Positions 1 to 8,192 of a stretch of 50,645 nucleotides of DNA are shown in pieces. Origin of the DNA: a virus. The DNA is taken from IMG/VR virus record IMGVR_UViG_3300048591_000769, positions 1-50,645 of that record; one strand, written 5' to 3'. Every line of letters begins with the position of its first letter. Position 1 is the first letter of the stretch. The notes beneath the pieces were generated by a model, which worked only from the letters and a program-made list of their open reading frames with translations, was not told the origin of the DNA and searched no databases. The position numbers and the translations under genes were made by a program.

Positions 1-466
1 CGCAGTCGCCCTTCACCAGGCTATGCGCTCCAATGCAAGCCCCATCACCGACGCGCACGCCGGGCAGGAACGTGCAGCGCGCCCCGCCGAGCACCGCTCG
101 ACCGATGCGGATCGCCGCGCGCACCTTGCCGGGCTGGTAGCGGTCTGGGACGCAAGGCCCGAACATGCTCTCGCCGCTGTAGTCGTCCGACTCGGAGTGC
201 ATCACCGTGTAGACCCCGAAGCCGGAGTAGTCGCCAACCTCGATCCCGGCCTTTCCGTAGAGGACGCAGTAGGGCGCAAGATGGATGCGCCGGCCCAGCC
301 GCACCGAGCCGGTCAGGATGCAGCCGTCGTCGATGCGCGTGAAGTCGCCGATGCTCATCTCGCCGACGGCGTAGAACGCGACGCGACGCGACACCATGAC
401 GTCGCGGCCGACATCGATACCGAAGCCGCGCAGATCGTCCGCGGTGTAGTGGGTCGCGGGATTCAC
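1..466 (-). CDS. Hexapeptide-repeat acetyltransferase, copy A (cut by window edge)
   Basis: Left-handed beta-helix acyltransferase, expected to move an acetyl group from acetyl-CoA to a sugar. The 155 visible residues contain repeated hexapeptide turns (IGDF, IHLAPYC, IEVGDYSGFGV, IGDGACIGAHSLV). It aligns without gaps to residues 1-155 of the 189-residue copy at 50051-50620, so about 34 C-terminal residues lie beyond the window edge. The start is GTG, and the upstream methyltransferase stop overlaps it (GTGA), so the pair is translationally coupled. The acceptor is unknown; context points to a surface or virion glycan. Confidence 0.85.
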   Translation of the reverse strand, partial: MNPATHYTADDLRGFGIDVGRDVMVSRRVAFYAVGEMSIGDFTRIDDGCILTGSVRLGRRIHLAPYCVLYGKAGIEVGDYSGFGVYTVMHSESDDYSGESMFGPCVPDRYQPGKVRAAIRIGRAVLGGARCTFLPGVRVGDGACIGAHSLVKGDC

Positions 467-1044
467 GCGCGCACCCGGTAGATGCCCATCCACTCCGGGC
501 GCCGGCTGATCGGCTCGATGCACGTCGCCGGCTCGTCCGCCAAGTCGAACCGCTCCGCCATCCACGGCCCGACGGGATGCGTGCCAGGCCGGCACCGGTC
601 CATGTCGATGATCGGCGCCGGCAGGCGGATCGCGACGAGCTTGCCGGCGAACCCGACCGCCCACTCGAGCAGGCGCATGGGGTCGCGCACCTTGTGCAAC
701 ACCGAGAGCAGCAGCACGACGTCGTAGCTCGGCAGCAGCTCCGCGGCCAGGTCGAGGCATTCGACCTCACTGCGAAGGTCGGCCTGGAAGAACGCCATCG
801 GCCGGCCGGCGCACTGTCGCCGGGCTTCCTCGAGCTCGTAGAGCGGCAGCGTCACGCCATGCACCAAGGCCGCACCCCACGAGTCGACGCAGTGCCGGCC
901 GATGAGACCTTCGGCGCAGCCGATGTCGAGCACGGTCGCACCGGCGAACTGGTCCGCGACCGTCTCCAGCCCGAGCAACTGCTGCGCGAGCGTGCGGTCG
1001 CCGTCCTGCACGCCGTCGATCTTGAACCAGCCCTTGTGCATCAC
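463..1044 (-). CDS. Class I SAM-dependent methyltransferase, copy A
   Basis: Small Rossmann-fold methyltransferase of 193 residues. Motif I is visible as VLDIGCAEG near residue 39, followed by an acidic strand end around FFQADLRSE and a motif IV-like stretch YDVVLLLSVLHKV. The ATG overlaps the stop of the upstream membrane protein (ATGA), and the C-terminus IYRVRA is nearly identical to the methyltransferase tail visible at 50617-50645. The substrate is not evident. Its place beside glycosyltransferases and an acetyltransferase suggests methylation of a glycan. Confidence 0.8.
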   Translation of the reverse strand: MMHKGWFKIDGVQDGDRTLAQQLLGLETVADQFAGATVLDIGCAEGLIGRHCVDSWGAALVHGVTLPLYELEEARRQCAGRPMAFFQADLRSEVECLDLAAELLPSYDVVLLLSVLHKVRDPMRLLEWAVGFAGKLVAIRLPAPIIDMDRCRPGTHPVGPWMAERFDLADEPATCIEPISRRPEWMGIYRVRA

Positions 1045-1277
1045 GAGGTGGCCGAGATCGCCAGGAACACGGCAACCAGCGCGGAAATGGTCGCCGCGAA
1101 TACACGCCAGGAGGCGTCATCCGTCCACCGAATCGATGTGCACTGCGCTTGCGAAATGAACAGGCACACCAAGTCGAAGAACGCCACCGCAGCAGGCCCG
1201 AGCAAGATCGTGAAAGCGAGGACTGCTAGAAAGAACAACGCCGCATTCTTCAACACGTTACCAATGATTTCCAGCAC
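1041..1277 (-). CDS. Small two-helix membrane protein
   Basis: A 78-residue protein with two hydrophobic segments, about residues 12-42 and 57-76, joined by a short polar linker. I chose the GTG at 1277, preceded by a GAGGGACG ribosome-binding site, because a longer reading would run far into the upstream glycosyltransferase gene. It overlaps that gene by 28 bases and the methyltransferase by four. No family is recognised. A membrane partner for the adjacent glycan enzymes is one possibility; a holin-like role is unlikely given a better holin at 32307. Confidence 0.55.
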   Translation of the reverse strand: MLEIIGNVLKNAALFFLAVLAFTILLGPAAVAFFDLVCLFISQAQCTSIRWTDDASWRVFAATISALVAVFLAISATS

Positions 1278-1999
1278 GCCCCGTCCCTCATCTCGTCCAG
1301 CGTCCACTGATGCGCGAGCAGCGCCGCCGCCCACCGCTCCCGGCCGTCCGGGTAGAGCGGGCGCTCGATGCGGTTCAGGTCCGAGCACGCCATCGAGCTC
1401 GCCGCGCACAGCCCGGTCACGAACACCGGCACACCGGCCAGGAGCGCCTCGTTCGCCGCGGCGGACGTGTGCGCCACCAGCGCATGCGCGTCGCGCAGAT
1501 CCTCGGCCAACGGGCGACGCTCAGCCTTCTTGCGCACGCGAATCTCGCGCGACGTGTGCATCTTCAGGCGCCGCGTCACCCACTCGGCCCATGGCTCGTT
1601 GATCTGCTCGACGGTCGCCATGAACTCGTCCGACTGCGGGCAGACCACGATATGCCGACCACCGACGCGCCACGGCGCGATCGGCCGGGTGAACGGCGGA
1701 TACTGTCGCGCTGGGAATCTGTGCTGCTGCACCACGTTGACCCCGACCCGGAAGCGCGCCTCTCGGTCTGCGTCGAAGTACGCGTTGTCGAGGTAGTAGA
1801 CCCGCCGCCCCTCGGCCCGCGCCTGCCGCCACAGATGCAGCCAGCCGGGCCGCACGCCGTAGAACGCGACGTCTCCATGCTCCAATCGCGCGGCCGTCGT
1901 GCTCGCCATCCGCCCACCGCAGCCGGCGGCGAAGGCCTCCAGCACACGCCGGGACTTGGCCTTGTCAGGCTGCGCGTAGCAGACGACGGAACGGCTCAC
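1250..1999 (-). CDS. Phage glycosyltransferase-like protein (paralogue 1)
   Basis: A 249-residue protein related to capsule-type (KpsC/S-like) glycosyltransferases. The C-terminal half carries the sugar-nucleotide-site signature AHTSAAANEALLAGVPVFV, and the N-terminal half has a DVAFYGVRPG strand-turn. It is a paralogue of the next gene: both have the A-L-x-x-G-V-P-V core and a C-terminal Q-W-x-x-x-E-x-x-x-G motif. It overlaps both neighbours. The reaction is inferred from fold; donor and acceptor are unknown. Confidence 0.6.
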   Translation of the reverse strand: MSRSVVCYAQPDKAKSRRVLEAFAAGCGGRMASTTAARLEHGDVAFYGVRPGWLHLWRQARAEGRRVYYLDNAYFDADREARFRVGVNVVQQHRFPARQYPPFTRPIAPWRVGGRHIVVCPQSDEFMATVEQINEPWAEWVTRRLKMHTSREIRVRKKAERRPLAEDLRDAHALVAHTSAAANEALLAGVPVFVTGLCAASSMACSDLNRIERPLYPDGRERWAAALLAHQWTLDEMRDGACWKSLVTC

Positions 2000-2750
2000 C
2001 GCTCGCGATCTCCTCGCAATTCCACTGCGCCCACGCGAGCGCGTGCAACGCGGCCGCGCGTCTCTCGTCCATCTCGGACAGGCCGTACCACTCCTGCCCC
2101 GGCTCCATCGCCGCGCCCTTGCAGATCCACGCCGGCGCGTGACAGATCACCGGCACGCCTTCGATCAGCGCCCTCACCCCGACGCTGCTCGACCAGATCA
2201 CGACGCAGTGCGCGCCCCGCAGATCGTCCTCCAGCGGCACCGCGGGTCGCCCGTTGCCGGGATGCAACCGCAGGCGCACATCACGCCGCGTCGTCCGCCG
2301 CAGTTCGTCCGCCGTCCGCTCGCCCCAGCCCGCCGGCATCGCGAAGCCCCGCATCCCGAACGGCCGGTTCGGCGCCACCAGGATGTGCCCGCCGTCCGTC
2401 CGCCACGGCTTCAGTGCGATGCCCAACGATTCCCACCGTTCCGGCCCGCCTATGTGCCACTGCCCGCTGCCGTTGTGCCCGTGCACGGCCAGCGCGTAGT
2501 AGTCGCCGCCGTCGTGCCGCCCGCGCAGGTATCCGTTCTCTGCGACCAGCACCGTGCCGCCAGCTGCTTCGAACCGGTCCGCCAGCTGCTCGCGGTCGTG
2601 GTACCGGTTCCAGATCACCAGCACGTCGCCGTGTTTCACGGGAAACACCGGCGCCGCATCGTGGACTTCGTACCCTGCCGCCGCGAGCCCAGAAAGGAAC
2701 GCGTCGTGCCGGTAGTGCGGCTCCCTACGAATCAGCGACCAGGCGCGCAA
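1965..2750 (-). CDS. Phage glycosyltransferase-like protein (paralogue 2)
   Basis: A 261-residue protein of the family often found beside phage head genes. Features are GDVLVIWNRY near residue 41, VLVAENGYL near residue 67, a GHNGSGQWHIGGPERW block, and WSSSVGVRALIEGVPV near residue 190, which resembles the nucleotide-sugar site of KpsC/S-like enzymes. It ends with the same Q-W-x-x-E-E-I-A-S-G motif as its downstream paralogue. It overlaps both neighbours by about 25-35 bases. Biochemical function is inferred only. Confidence 0.6.
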   Translation of the reverse strand: MRAWSLIRREPHYRHDAFLSGLAAAGYEVHDAAPVFPVKHGDVLVIWNRYHDREQLADRFEAAGGTVLVAENGYLRGRHDGGDYYALAVHGHNGSGQWHIGGPERWESLGIALKPWRTDGGHILVAPNRPFGMRGFAMPAGWGERTADELRRTTRRDVRLRLHPGNGRPAVPLEDDLRGAHCVVIWSSSVGVRALIEGVPVICHAPAWICKGAAMEPGQEWYGLSEMDERRAAALHALAWAQWNCEEIASGEPFRRLLRAA

Positions 2751-3429
2751 GGTCCACCATCGGGAAGGCGTCGAGCGCGCTGCCCGGCGTCGCGTTCAGG
2801 ATGCGGATGCCGTTGAGCGCCGCCGTCGGCGCCATCCTGGCGAACTCCTGCCGGAAGTACAGGTACGTCCCTGGCTCGGTCCGCCACGGGTGTTCGCCGA
2901 ACCAGTGGTGCCGGAACTCCACGCCGTTCGTGCCGCGCACCTCGCCGGCCCGCATGTCATAGCCCACGAGGATGATGAGCCGGCAGCCGTAGAGGACGGC
3001 GACGTTGATCGCCTGATAGCCGCTGTTCTGTCCGGTGTAGATCCCGGTCGGGTCGATCGACAGCCGGCCCATGGTGCCGCCGACGAACGAGAGATTGCGG
3101 AGCACAGTCACGTCGCCGCCGGTGAACTTCCCGGCGCCGTTCTCGATACTGATCTTCCGGCCGCGGAACGCGCGGAACGCCGGCCGGTCGCGGTGCAGTT
3201 CCCACCAGCGGTGATCTGCGAAGTACAGCGCGTCTGCCCACGGCATGCACTGATAGTTGTCGTTGATCGCGATCACGCGGCAGCCGTCGCGGGCACGCCA
3301 CGCGCGGACCATTTCGAGTTGCTGCTCGGAAAGGCTCGGCCCCGTCGCCACGCAGACGCAGGGCAGGCCGACCCACTCGCGATCGATGCGGTGCTGCATG
3401 CCGGCCAGAGCTACCGCGAGGGTGTCCAT
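2725..3429 (-). CDS. DUF115/MptE-like protein
   Basis: A 234-residue protein with a Rossmann-like start, CVCVATGPSLSEQQ, near residue 26. Then come INDNYQCMPWADALYFAD and a C-terminal block YGCRLIILVGYDMR ending in an aromatic, His-rich stretch. The GPSL signature and overall order resemble MptE-like (DUF115) proteins, some of which are flagellin-modifying transferases. I chose the ATG at 3429, 19 bases inside the end of the collagen gene; a longer reading would overlap that gene completely. It lies in the glycan-modification cluster, and a second DUF115-like gene is at 44931. Confidence 0.55.
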   Translation of the reverse strand: MDTLAVALAGMQHRIDREWVGLPCVCVATGPSLSEQQLEMVRAWRARDGCRVIAINDNYQCMPWADALYFADHRWWELHRDRPAFRAFRGRKISIENGAGKFTGGDVTVLRNLSFVGGTMGRLSIDPTGIYTGQNSGYQAINVAVLYGCRLIILVGYDMRAGEVRGTNGVEFRHHWFGEHPWRTEPGTYLYFRQEFARMAPTAALNGIRILNATPGSALDAFPMVDLARLVADS

Positions 3430-4367
3430 CCGTCCTTCCCGTCGCGGCCGGGCTTGCCGTCCTTGCCCGGCTGGCCGTCCCTGCCGTTGTTGCCGCGCTT
3501 CACGGCGAGCTGCCACGCCTTCGTCGCCCCCGGGATGTCCGTGGTGCGGTCGGCCACGCAGTGCCACGTCGACCCGTCTCGGGTCACGCAGTCGCCGCGC
3601 TCGTATTCGGTCTCCTGCCGATAGACGCCGCGATGCAGCATCACCGGCGCCCGCAGCACGCCTTCGGAGGTCGTGCCGTCGGTGAGCGTGATGATCGCCG
3701 CGAGCGTGCGCTCGTCGCGCTGCTCCCAGCGGCATGACGCTACCCCGCAGACGATTACGTCGAAGCCGATCCCGTTCGTGCGCACGAGCCCTCCCGCGTG
3801 GCGCGCGTAGACGCCGGACGGATAGGATTTGTCCTCGTCGAGCATCGGCAGGATCGGGATCTCGACGGCGTCCCTGCCGTCACGCCCCGGCGCACCCGGC
3901 GCCCCGTCCTTGCCTCGCAGACTGTCCAGCCACTGCAGTTCGGTGCCCGCGTACCCGCGCTCGACCGCGAGCTCGTAGGCCGTCTTCCCGGGCGCTCCGT
4001 CCGCACCGGGTGGGCCCTGTTCTCCGCGCTCACCGGCGACTCCGGGCTCGCCTTTCTCTCCGCGCTCTCCGCGCTCGCCCTGGGCTCCATCCGCGCCCGG
4101 CGCTCCATCGGCGCCTTTCTCTCCGGCTGGGCCCGGATCCCCGCGATCGCCCTTTTCCCCTTTCTCGCCGCGCTCGCCCTGCGGTCCGCGCTCGCCCTGC
4201 GGTCCGCGCTCGCCCTGCGGTCCGCGCTCGCCCTGCGGCCCCGCGGGGATCGCCTTGATGCGTTCGTCGAGCGCCACCAGTTCCTTCGCCAAGTCCTCGG
4301 TGATCCGGTCGAACCATGCCTTGCAGGTGCAGAGCAGTTCGGCGGCAATAGCTTTCGCGTCCATCAA
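3411..4367 (-). CDS. Collagen-like tail fibre protein
   Basis: 318 residues. A short helical N-terminus (1-40) is followed by 28 Gly-X-Y triplets starting at residue 43, with GPQGER repeated four times. Next is an AYELAVERGYAGTELQWL module typical of phage fibres, more triplets, a globular region with a chitin-binding-like aromatic/Cys patch (YERGD...STWHCVAD), and seven final triplets. Collagen repeats form trimeric rods in phage fibres. It is coupled to the portal gene (ATGA) and precedes the glycosyltransferases, so it could be their acceptor; that is inference. Confidence 0.75.
   Translation of the reverse strand: MMDAKAIAAELLCTCKAWFDRITEDLAKELVALDERIKAIPAGPQGERGPQGERGPQGERGPQGERGEKGEKGDRGDPGPAGEKGADGAPGADGAQGERGERGEKGEPGVAGERGEQGPPGADGAPGKTAYELAVERGYAGTELQWLDSLRGKDGAPGAPGRDGRDAVEIPILPMLDEDKSYPSGVYARHAGGLVRTNGIGFDVIVCGVASCRWEQRDERTLAAIITLTDGTTSEGVLRAPVMLHRGVYRQETEYERGDCVTRDGSTWHCVADRTTDIPGATKAWQLAVKRGNNGRDGQPGKDGKPGRDGKDGWTPSR
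4171..4239 (-). repeat. 18-bp tandem repeat encoding GPQGER
   Basis: Three perfect and one partial copy of an 18-base unit (cgctcgccctgcggtccg on the plus strand) encode the successive GPQGER collagen triplets. Identity at synonymous positions implies recent slippage expansion rather than selection on protein alone. Confidence 0.85.
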
Positions 4368-5851
4368 GCCGCCCTCTTTTCCTGAAAAACTTGTTGAAGC
4401 CGCCTCGGTTGATACTCTGGTGCCGCGGACTGACTGCGAAGTTCCACGACCACCCGAGCCAGCCCATTTCCTTCTTTCGCGTCGGCCCTGTCCTCGGCGC
4501 CTTGCGGATCATCTGGATCCTCTGGGGGCGTATCAGCAGGCGCGGCCGCGGCAGGCTTTGCGGTCCCGAACGGGTCCTCCTGCGCGTCGCGCTTCGCCAG
4601 CGCCGCCAGGCTGAAGTTCTGCTGCTGGATCATCGGGGAGTTGCCGCCCTCGACGGCCGGCAGGTTCTCGCGGCGCCGCGCCTCGTTGGGCGCCAGCGTT
4701 CCCGACCGCATCAGGATCTCGATCGTCTCGGCGCGGGTCTTCGGGTCCATGCGCAGCAGCGACTCTTCCTCGAGGGCTACCCCCATGTCGTCCGACAGGC
4801 CAAGCCCCTCCGTCAGCAGCAGCTCGACGGCCTCGATGTACTCCTGCAGGCACTGGCTCAGGTAATCCTGATTGAGCGCGCCGATGTTGCTGAATCCCGG
4901 AAGCGTCCCGGCCTGCAGCTTGTGCAACGGCACGCGGAAGGCGCGCGCGACGTCCTCGACCGTCCACTTCAGCTGCTCGATGAGCTGCGCGGCCTCGGCC
5001 GGCATGGTCATCGGCTCGTACTTGAGCCCGTCGCCCCCGACGAACAGCCGCCCCAGGTTGGGCCCCGAGAACAGTTGCTCGAACGTGTCCTTCATGCGCT
5101 TCGCCGTCTCCGGGTCGATCTTGCCCGGCGCGGTCAACATGCCGGACGGCCGACTCATGTTCTCGAAGAACTTCGCGCTGTTCGTCTGGATGCGCCGCCC
5201 CTGTGTCGCGGAGAGTGCGCAGGCGAAGAGCGGCGAGACCCCGACGAGCGGATGCCAGAGGGTCGTGCAGCGGTCGTGGATGACCTCGCTCGCCGGCACG
5301 CGCACGTCGGTCTGCAGCCCGGAGAGAGCATCGCCTGCGATCTCGTACCAGACCGACCCATCGTCGGCGATCAGCGGCTTCACGTAGCGAGAGTCGAGCG
5401 GGTACAAGGCCGACACCATCCCGCGCTCTCGCTCCGTCCCTCCGCGGTTGTCGCGCTCTTTCAGAATGTAGGCGTTGCCGAACATCAGCTTCGACGTGAT
5501 CCAGTGCGTGAGGAACTGCTGGCGCGTCTGGTAGCGGTTGGGCTTCTTGAGCACCGCAACGCGGCGGCTCTCCTGGCCAGAGTAGATTTCGCTCCAGATC
5601 CCGGACGGACCGCCCTCGATGCGCATGAGCATCGGGCGCATGATCGAGATATCGGTCGCGATCCGGCTGATGCACGCGTAGACGGCCGACTGCGCGAGCA
5701 GCGTCTGCGCGTTGTCGACCTTCACCTCGCGCTGCCAGGCACCGGCGTACGCATCGCCGAAGAACCCGAACAGCGAGCCCGTCCAGCCTCCACGCACAGG
5801 CGCCGGCACCAGCGCCTTTGCGCGCGTGATCTCCAAGCCGAACAGGCGCAC
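4364..5851 (-). CDS. Portal protein, HK97 family
   Basis: 495 residues, a normal length for an HK97-type portal. Family landmarks are SAVYACISRIATDIS near residue 55, LKKPNRYQTRQQFL near residue 100, the N-A-Y-I-L region, DPKTRAETIE, and the acidic, Pro/Ala-rich tail. It forms the dodecameric DNA channel at the capsid vertex and docks terminase, then the head-tail connectors. It lies downstream of the protease-capsid gene rather than upstream, a less common order. Confidence 0.93.
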   Translation of the reverse strand: MRLFGLEITRAKALVPAPVRGGWTGSLFGFFGDAYAGAWQREVKVDNAQTLLAQSAVYACISRIATDISIMRPMLMRIEGGPSGIWSEIYSGQESRRVAVLKKPNRYQTRQQFLTHWITSKLMFGNAYILKERDNRGGTERERGMVSALYPLDSRYVKPLIADDGSVWYEIAGDALSGLQTDVRVPASEVIHDRCTTLWHPLVGVSPLFACALSATQGRRIQTNSAKFFENMSRPSGMLTAPGKIDPETAKRMKDTFEQLFSGPNLGRLFVGGDGLKYEPMTMPAEAAQLIEQLKWTVEDVARAFRVPLHKLQAGTLPGFSNIGALNQDYLSQCLQEYIEAVELLLTEGLGLSDDMGVALEEESLLRMDPKTRAETIEILMRSGTLAPNEARRRENLPAVEGGNSPMIQQQNFSLAALAKRDAQEDPFGTAKPAAAAPADTPPEDPDDPQGAEDRADAKEGNGLARVVVELRSQSAAPEYQPRRLQQVFQEKRAA

Positions 5852-5860
5852 GATCTGACC

Positions 5861-6091
5861 TTACGCCTGCGCCGTCATGTCGCGGCGCTTGTAATGACGA
5901 CGCGGCCCCGCTTCCGCGGTGCCGGCCTGCTGCTCGTCATCGGAGGCCCCGCACGGCCGCGCCCTGCGCGTGAGCGCGAGCGCATGCGCGTCGAGGTCCG
6001 ACACTGCGCGGAACCGATCGCCCGGCTTGAGATCCCGCGAGCCAAACGGATACGAGAACGACTCCAGCGCTACCATGTCGCGCGAATCCAT
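5861..6091 (-). CDS. Small conserved head-region protein
   Basis: 76 residues starting MDSRDMVALESFSYPFG. The start is chosen from a clear AGGAG ribosome-binding site seven bases upstream. The R-D-L-K-P-G-D-R-F-R-A motif with a following helix resembles small phage proteins found between capsid and portal genes. Nothing catalytic is visible. The C-terminus is basic and low in complexity. A head-maturation accessory role is a guess from position. Confidence 0.6.
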   Translation of the reverse strand: MDSRDMVALESFSYPFGSRDLKPGDRFRAVSDLDAHALALTRRARPCGASDDEQQAGTAEAGPRRHYKRRDMTAQA

Positions 6092-6154
6092 GTGCTTGCT
6101 CCTGAAGACGCGCCGGAGCCACGACAGGCCCCGGCGCATCGTTCCAGCTACCCG

Positions 6155-8131
6155 TTACGAGTAGTTGGCGTTGCGGATGAAGGCCGCGGCATTGGAGCGC
6201 CGCACCTTCCAGTTGATGTAACGCACGGCCTTGATCGCGACGCTCTCGGTCTGGAACATCGAGACCATGGCGGTCGCTGTCGTCGAGCCGCCCGAGTCGT
6301 TCGTCGGGTTGTCGAGGAGCTGCAGGGAAACCTGATCGCTCATCTCCACGTCGACCATGCCGTCGTCGGCGAGGTAGATCTCCGACGGCACCATGAAGAC
6401 GATGAGATTGCCGTAGTCCGGCGAACCGCTGCCGAAGTAGGCGCTCTGCGAGACGATGACCGGGTACCCGAACAGCATCCCGCCCTCCGGGGTCATGCCC
6501 GGGAACTGCGAGACGCCGAGGCTCGTGACCATCAGCGACAGCGCGAGCGCCGTGCTACGCGACATCACCCAGACCGCACCGCTCATGTCGATGTTGTCGG
6601 TGATCATGCTCGCCACCAGCGACTTGAAGTCCGCCGCGAGCGCCGCGTAGTTCGTCCCGGTCGGGGTCACCGGCGTGAGACCGTAGGTCACGGCGGCCGG
6701 CCGCTCGTTCGCGATGATGCCGAGGTTGGGGTCGATGAGCGTGCGATCGAGCACGTACTGCACCGCAGCCGCGAGGTCGTTGCGCACGAGGATCTCGGCC
6801 GATGGCGCCGAGGTCTGCAACAGCTCCTTCGTGATCGCCGAGATGCCGGCCGCCTTCGTGATGCCGAGGGAGACGGAGGTCGACGTGCCCTTGCTCACCG
6901 GGATCGGCCCGCTCTCACCGACCCACGAGCCGCTCGTGCCTGCCGACATGCCGCCGACGCGCACGTTGAACGGCACGCGCCGGAAGCCCTGCACGCGGCC
7001 GATGATCGTGCGGGGCCGCAGGTACTCGATGAAGTCGCTCACGAGGTTGTCGGTGTAGGCCCACTCGCTCGCCCAGCCGCTCGTGCTGGTGTCCGCCGCC
7101 GGGATGGCGGTCTTCATCTGCAGGAACTTGGCGACGTCCGGGCTCGTGTCCTGCCAGCCCTTGTGTGCCATGGCATAGGCAACGGCCTCGTGCAGGTTGC
7201 CGCGGCAGCGCGCGATCGCGAGCGCGGCGCGGGCGAACCGCTGGCCGGGCTCGAGGTTCGAGCGCACGCGGATCTGGTTCGCCGGCACCCGAGCGCGCGA
7301 CGCGGCATCCGCGTCGGTGCCGGCGGCCTTGTCGACCGGCTTCGCGCTGGCCGCGATCTGCTCCTGCCGGCGCTCCAGGCGCTTGATGTGGCCGTCGATG
7401 TCCTTGCACTCGGCTTCGAGCTGGTCGTACTCCTGCTGCTCCGTCTCGTCCATCGTCGCGCCGGCCTCGGCCGCCTTGTCGATGAGTTCGTCCATGCGGG
7501 CCTGCTTCGCCTGGCGCTGTTCAGAGAAGTCCTTGATCTGTTCGATGATGGGTTTCACTTTGGCGTCCCCTTTGGGGTTGGGTGCTGCACGTTTCCCCGT
7601 AACGCCGGGCTTGAAGGTCGAGCGTTCGCGCGCCGATCCGGATGCGGTATCGCCTGACGCGGCGCGCAGCTGTTCGTCGTCGAATCGCTTGATGGAAGTG
7701 ATCGATGCGTCGGCATTCGCCGGCACCGTGACCGCGGAGAGCTCGAGCCACTCCCACTGCAGGAACCGGATGCCGAACGTGCCCTTGATGTCTGCGGTCT
7801 CGAGTGCGCGAAACCCGATCGAGAGTCCGCGCACGAGCCCTGCCTTGATGAGCGACCAGGCCTTGTCGATCTGCTCGGAGACGCCGGGAGCGGCGAGCTT
7901 CGCGCGGATCGTGATGCCGTCCTTCGTCACCCGCGCGTTCTCGACGAGACCGATCGGCGAGCGCGAGTCGTGCTGCCAAAGGAGCGGGATCGGCAGCTTG
8001 TACTGCGCGCCCTCCGGCTCGACGACGTCCTCGTAGCGGTCGGTCGACGGAGTGCTCGCCACGCCCTCGATGACGCGCTCGTCGTCGTCGCCCATCGCCT
8101 TGAAATCGATCCGGGCATACATCCGCTGCAT
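6155..8131 (-). CDS. Prohead protease fused to HK97-fold major capsid protein
   Basis: 658 residues in one reading frame. Residues 1-155 are an HK97-type prohead serine protease, with catalytic His in LLWQHDSRSPIG and Ser in RGLSIGF. A helical scaffold-like delta region with heptads follows (about 195-265). The HK97-fold coat comes next, recognisable from AIPAADTSTSGW, GSWVGESGPIPVSK and the P-loop region QFPGMTPEGGMLFG. Protease, scaffold and coat normally separate by self-cleavage. The start has a GGAG site seven bases upstream. A terminator-like hairpin lies directly upstream. Confidence 0.93.
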   Translation of the reverse strand: MQRMYARIDFKAMGDDDERVIEGVASTPSTDRYEDVVEPEGAQYKLPIPLLWQHDSRSPIGLVENARVTKDGITIRAKLAAPGVSEQIDKAWSLIKAGLVRGLSIGFRALETADIKGTFGIRFLQWEWLELSAVTVPANADASITSIKRFDDEQLRAASGDTASGSARERSTFKPGVTGKRAAPNPKGDAKVKPIIEQIKDFSEQRQAKQARMDELIDKAAEAGATMDETEQQEYDQLEAECKDIDGHIKRLERRQEQIAASAKPVDKAAGTDADAASRARVPANQIRVRSNLEPGQRFARAALAIARCRGNLHEAVAYAMAHKGWQDTSPDVAKFLQMKTAIPAADTSTSGWASEWAYTDNLVSDFIEYLRPRTIIGRVQGFRRVPFNVRVGGMSAGTSGSWVGESGPIPVSKGTSTSVSLGITKAAGISAITKELLQTSAPSAEILVRNDLAAAVQYVLDRTLIDPNLGIIANERPAAVTYGLTPVTPTGTNYAALAADFKSLVASMITDNIDMSGAVWVMSRSTALALSLMVTSLGVSQFPGMTPEGGMLFGYPVIVSQSAYFGSGSPDYGNLIVFMVPSEIYLADDGMVDVEMSDQVSLQLLDNPTNDSGGSTTATAMVSMFQTESVAIKAVRYINWKVRRSNAAAFIRNANYS

Positions 8132-8146
8132 GGCAGACTCCGAAAT

Positions 8147-8172
8147 GAAAAAGGCCCGCGCAGTGGCGGGCC
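8147..8172 (-). terminator. Terminator-like hairpin before the capsid gene
   Basis: On the minus strand GGCCCGC, a six-base loop and GCGGGCC are followed by TTTTT. It sits between the large terminase stop and the capsid ribosome-binding site, only about 20 bases before the capsid ATG, leaving no room for a downstream promoter. Confidence 0.8.
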
Positions 8173-8192
8173 TTGGTTGGGTGTTGCTGGTG

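Noticed and set aside
4391-7657. Very long open frames on the plus strand opposite portal and capsid, such as 4391-7657.
   Set aside because: They are antisense shadows caused by high GC and strong codon bias; the encoded sequence is Arg/Ala-rich without domains and the minus-strand genes are unmistakable.
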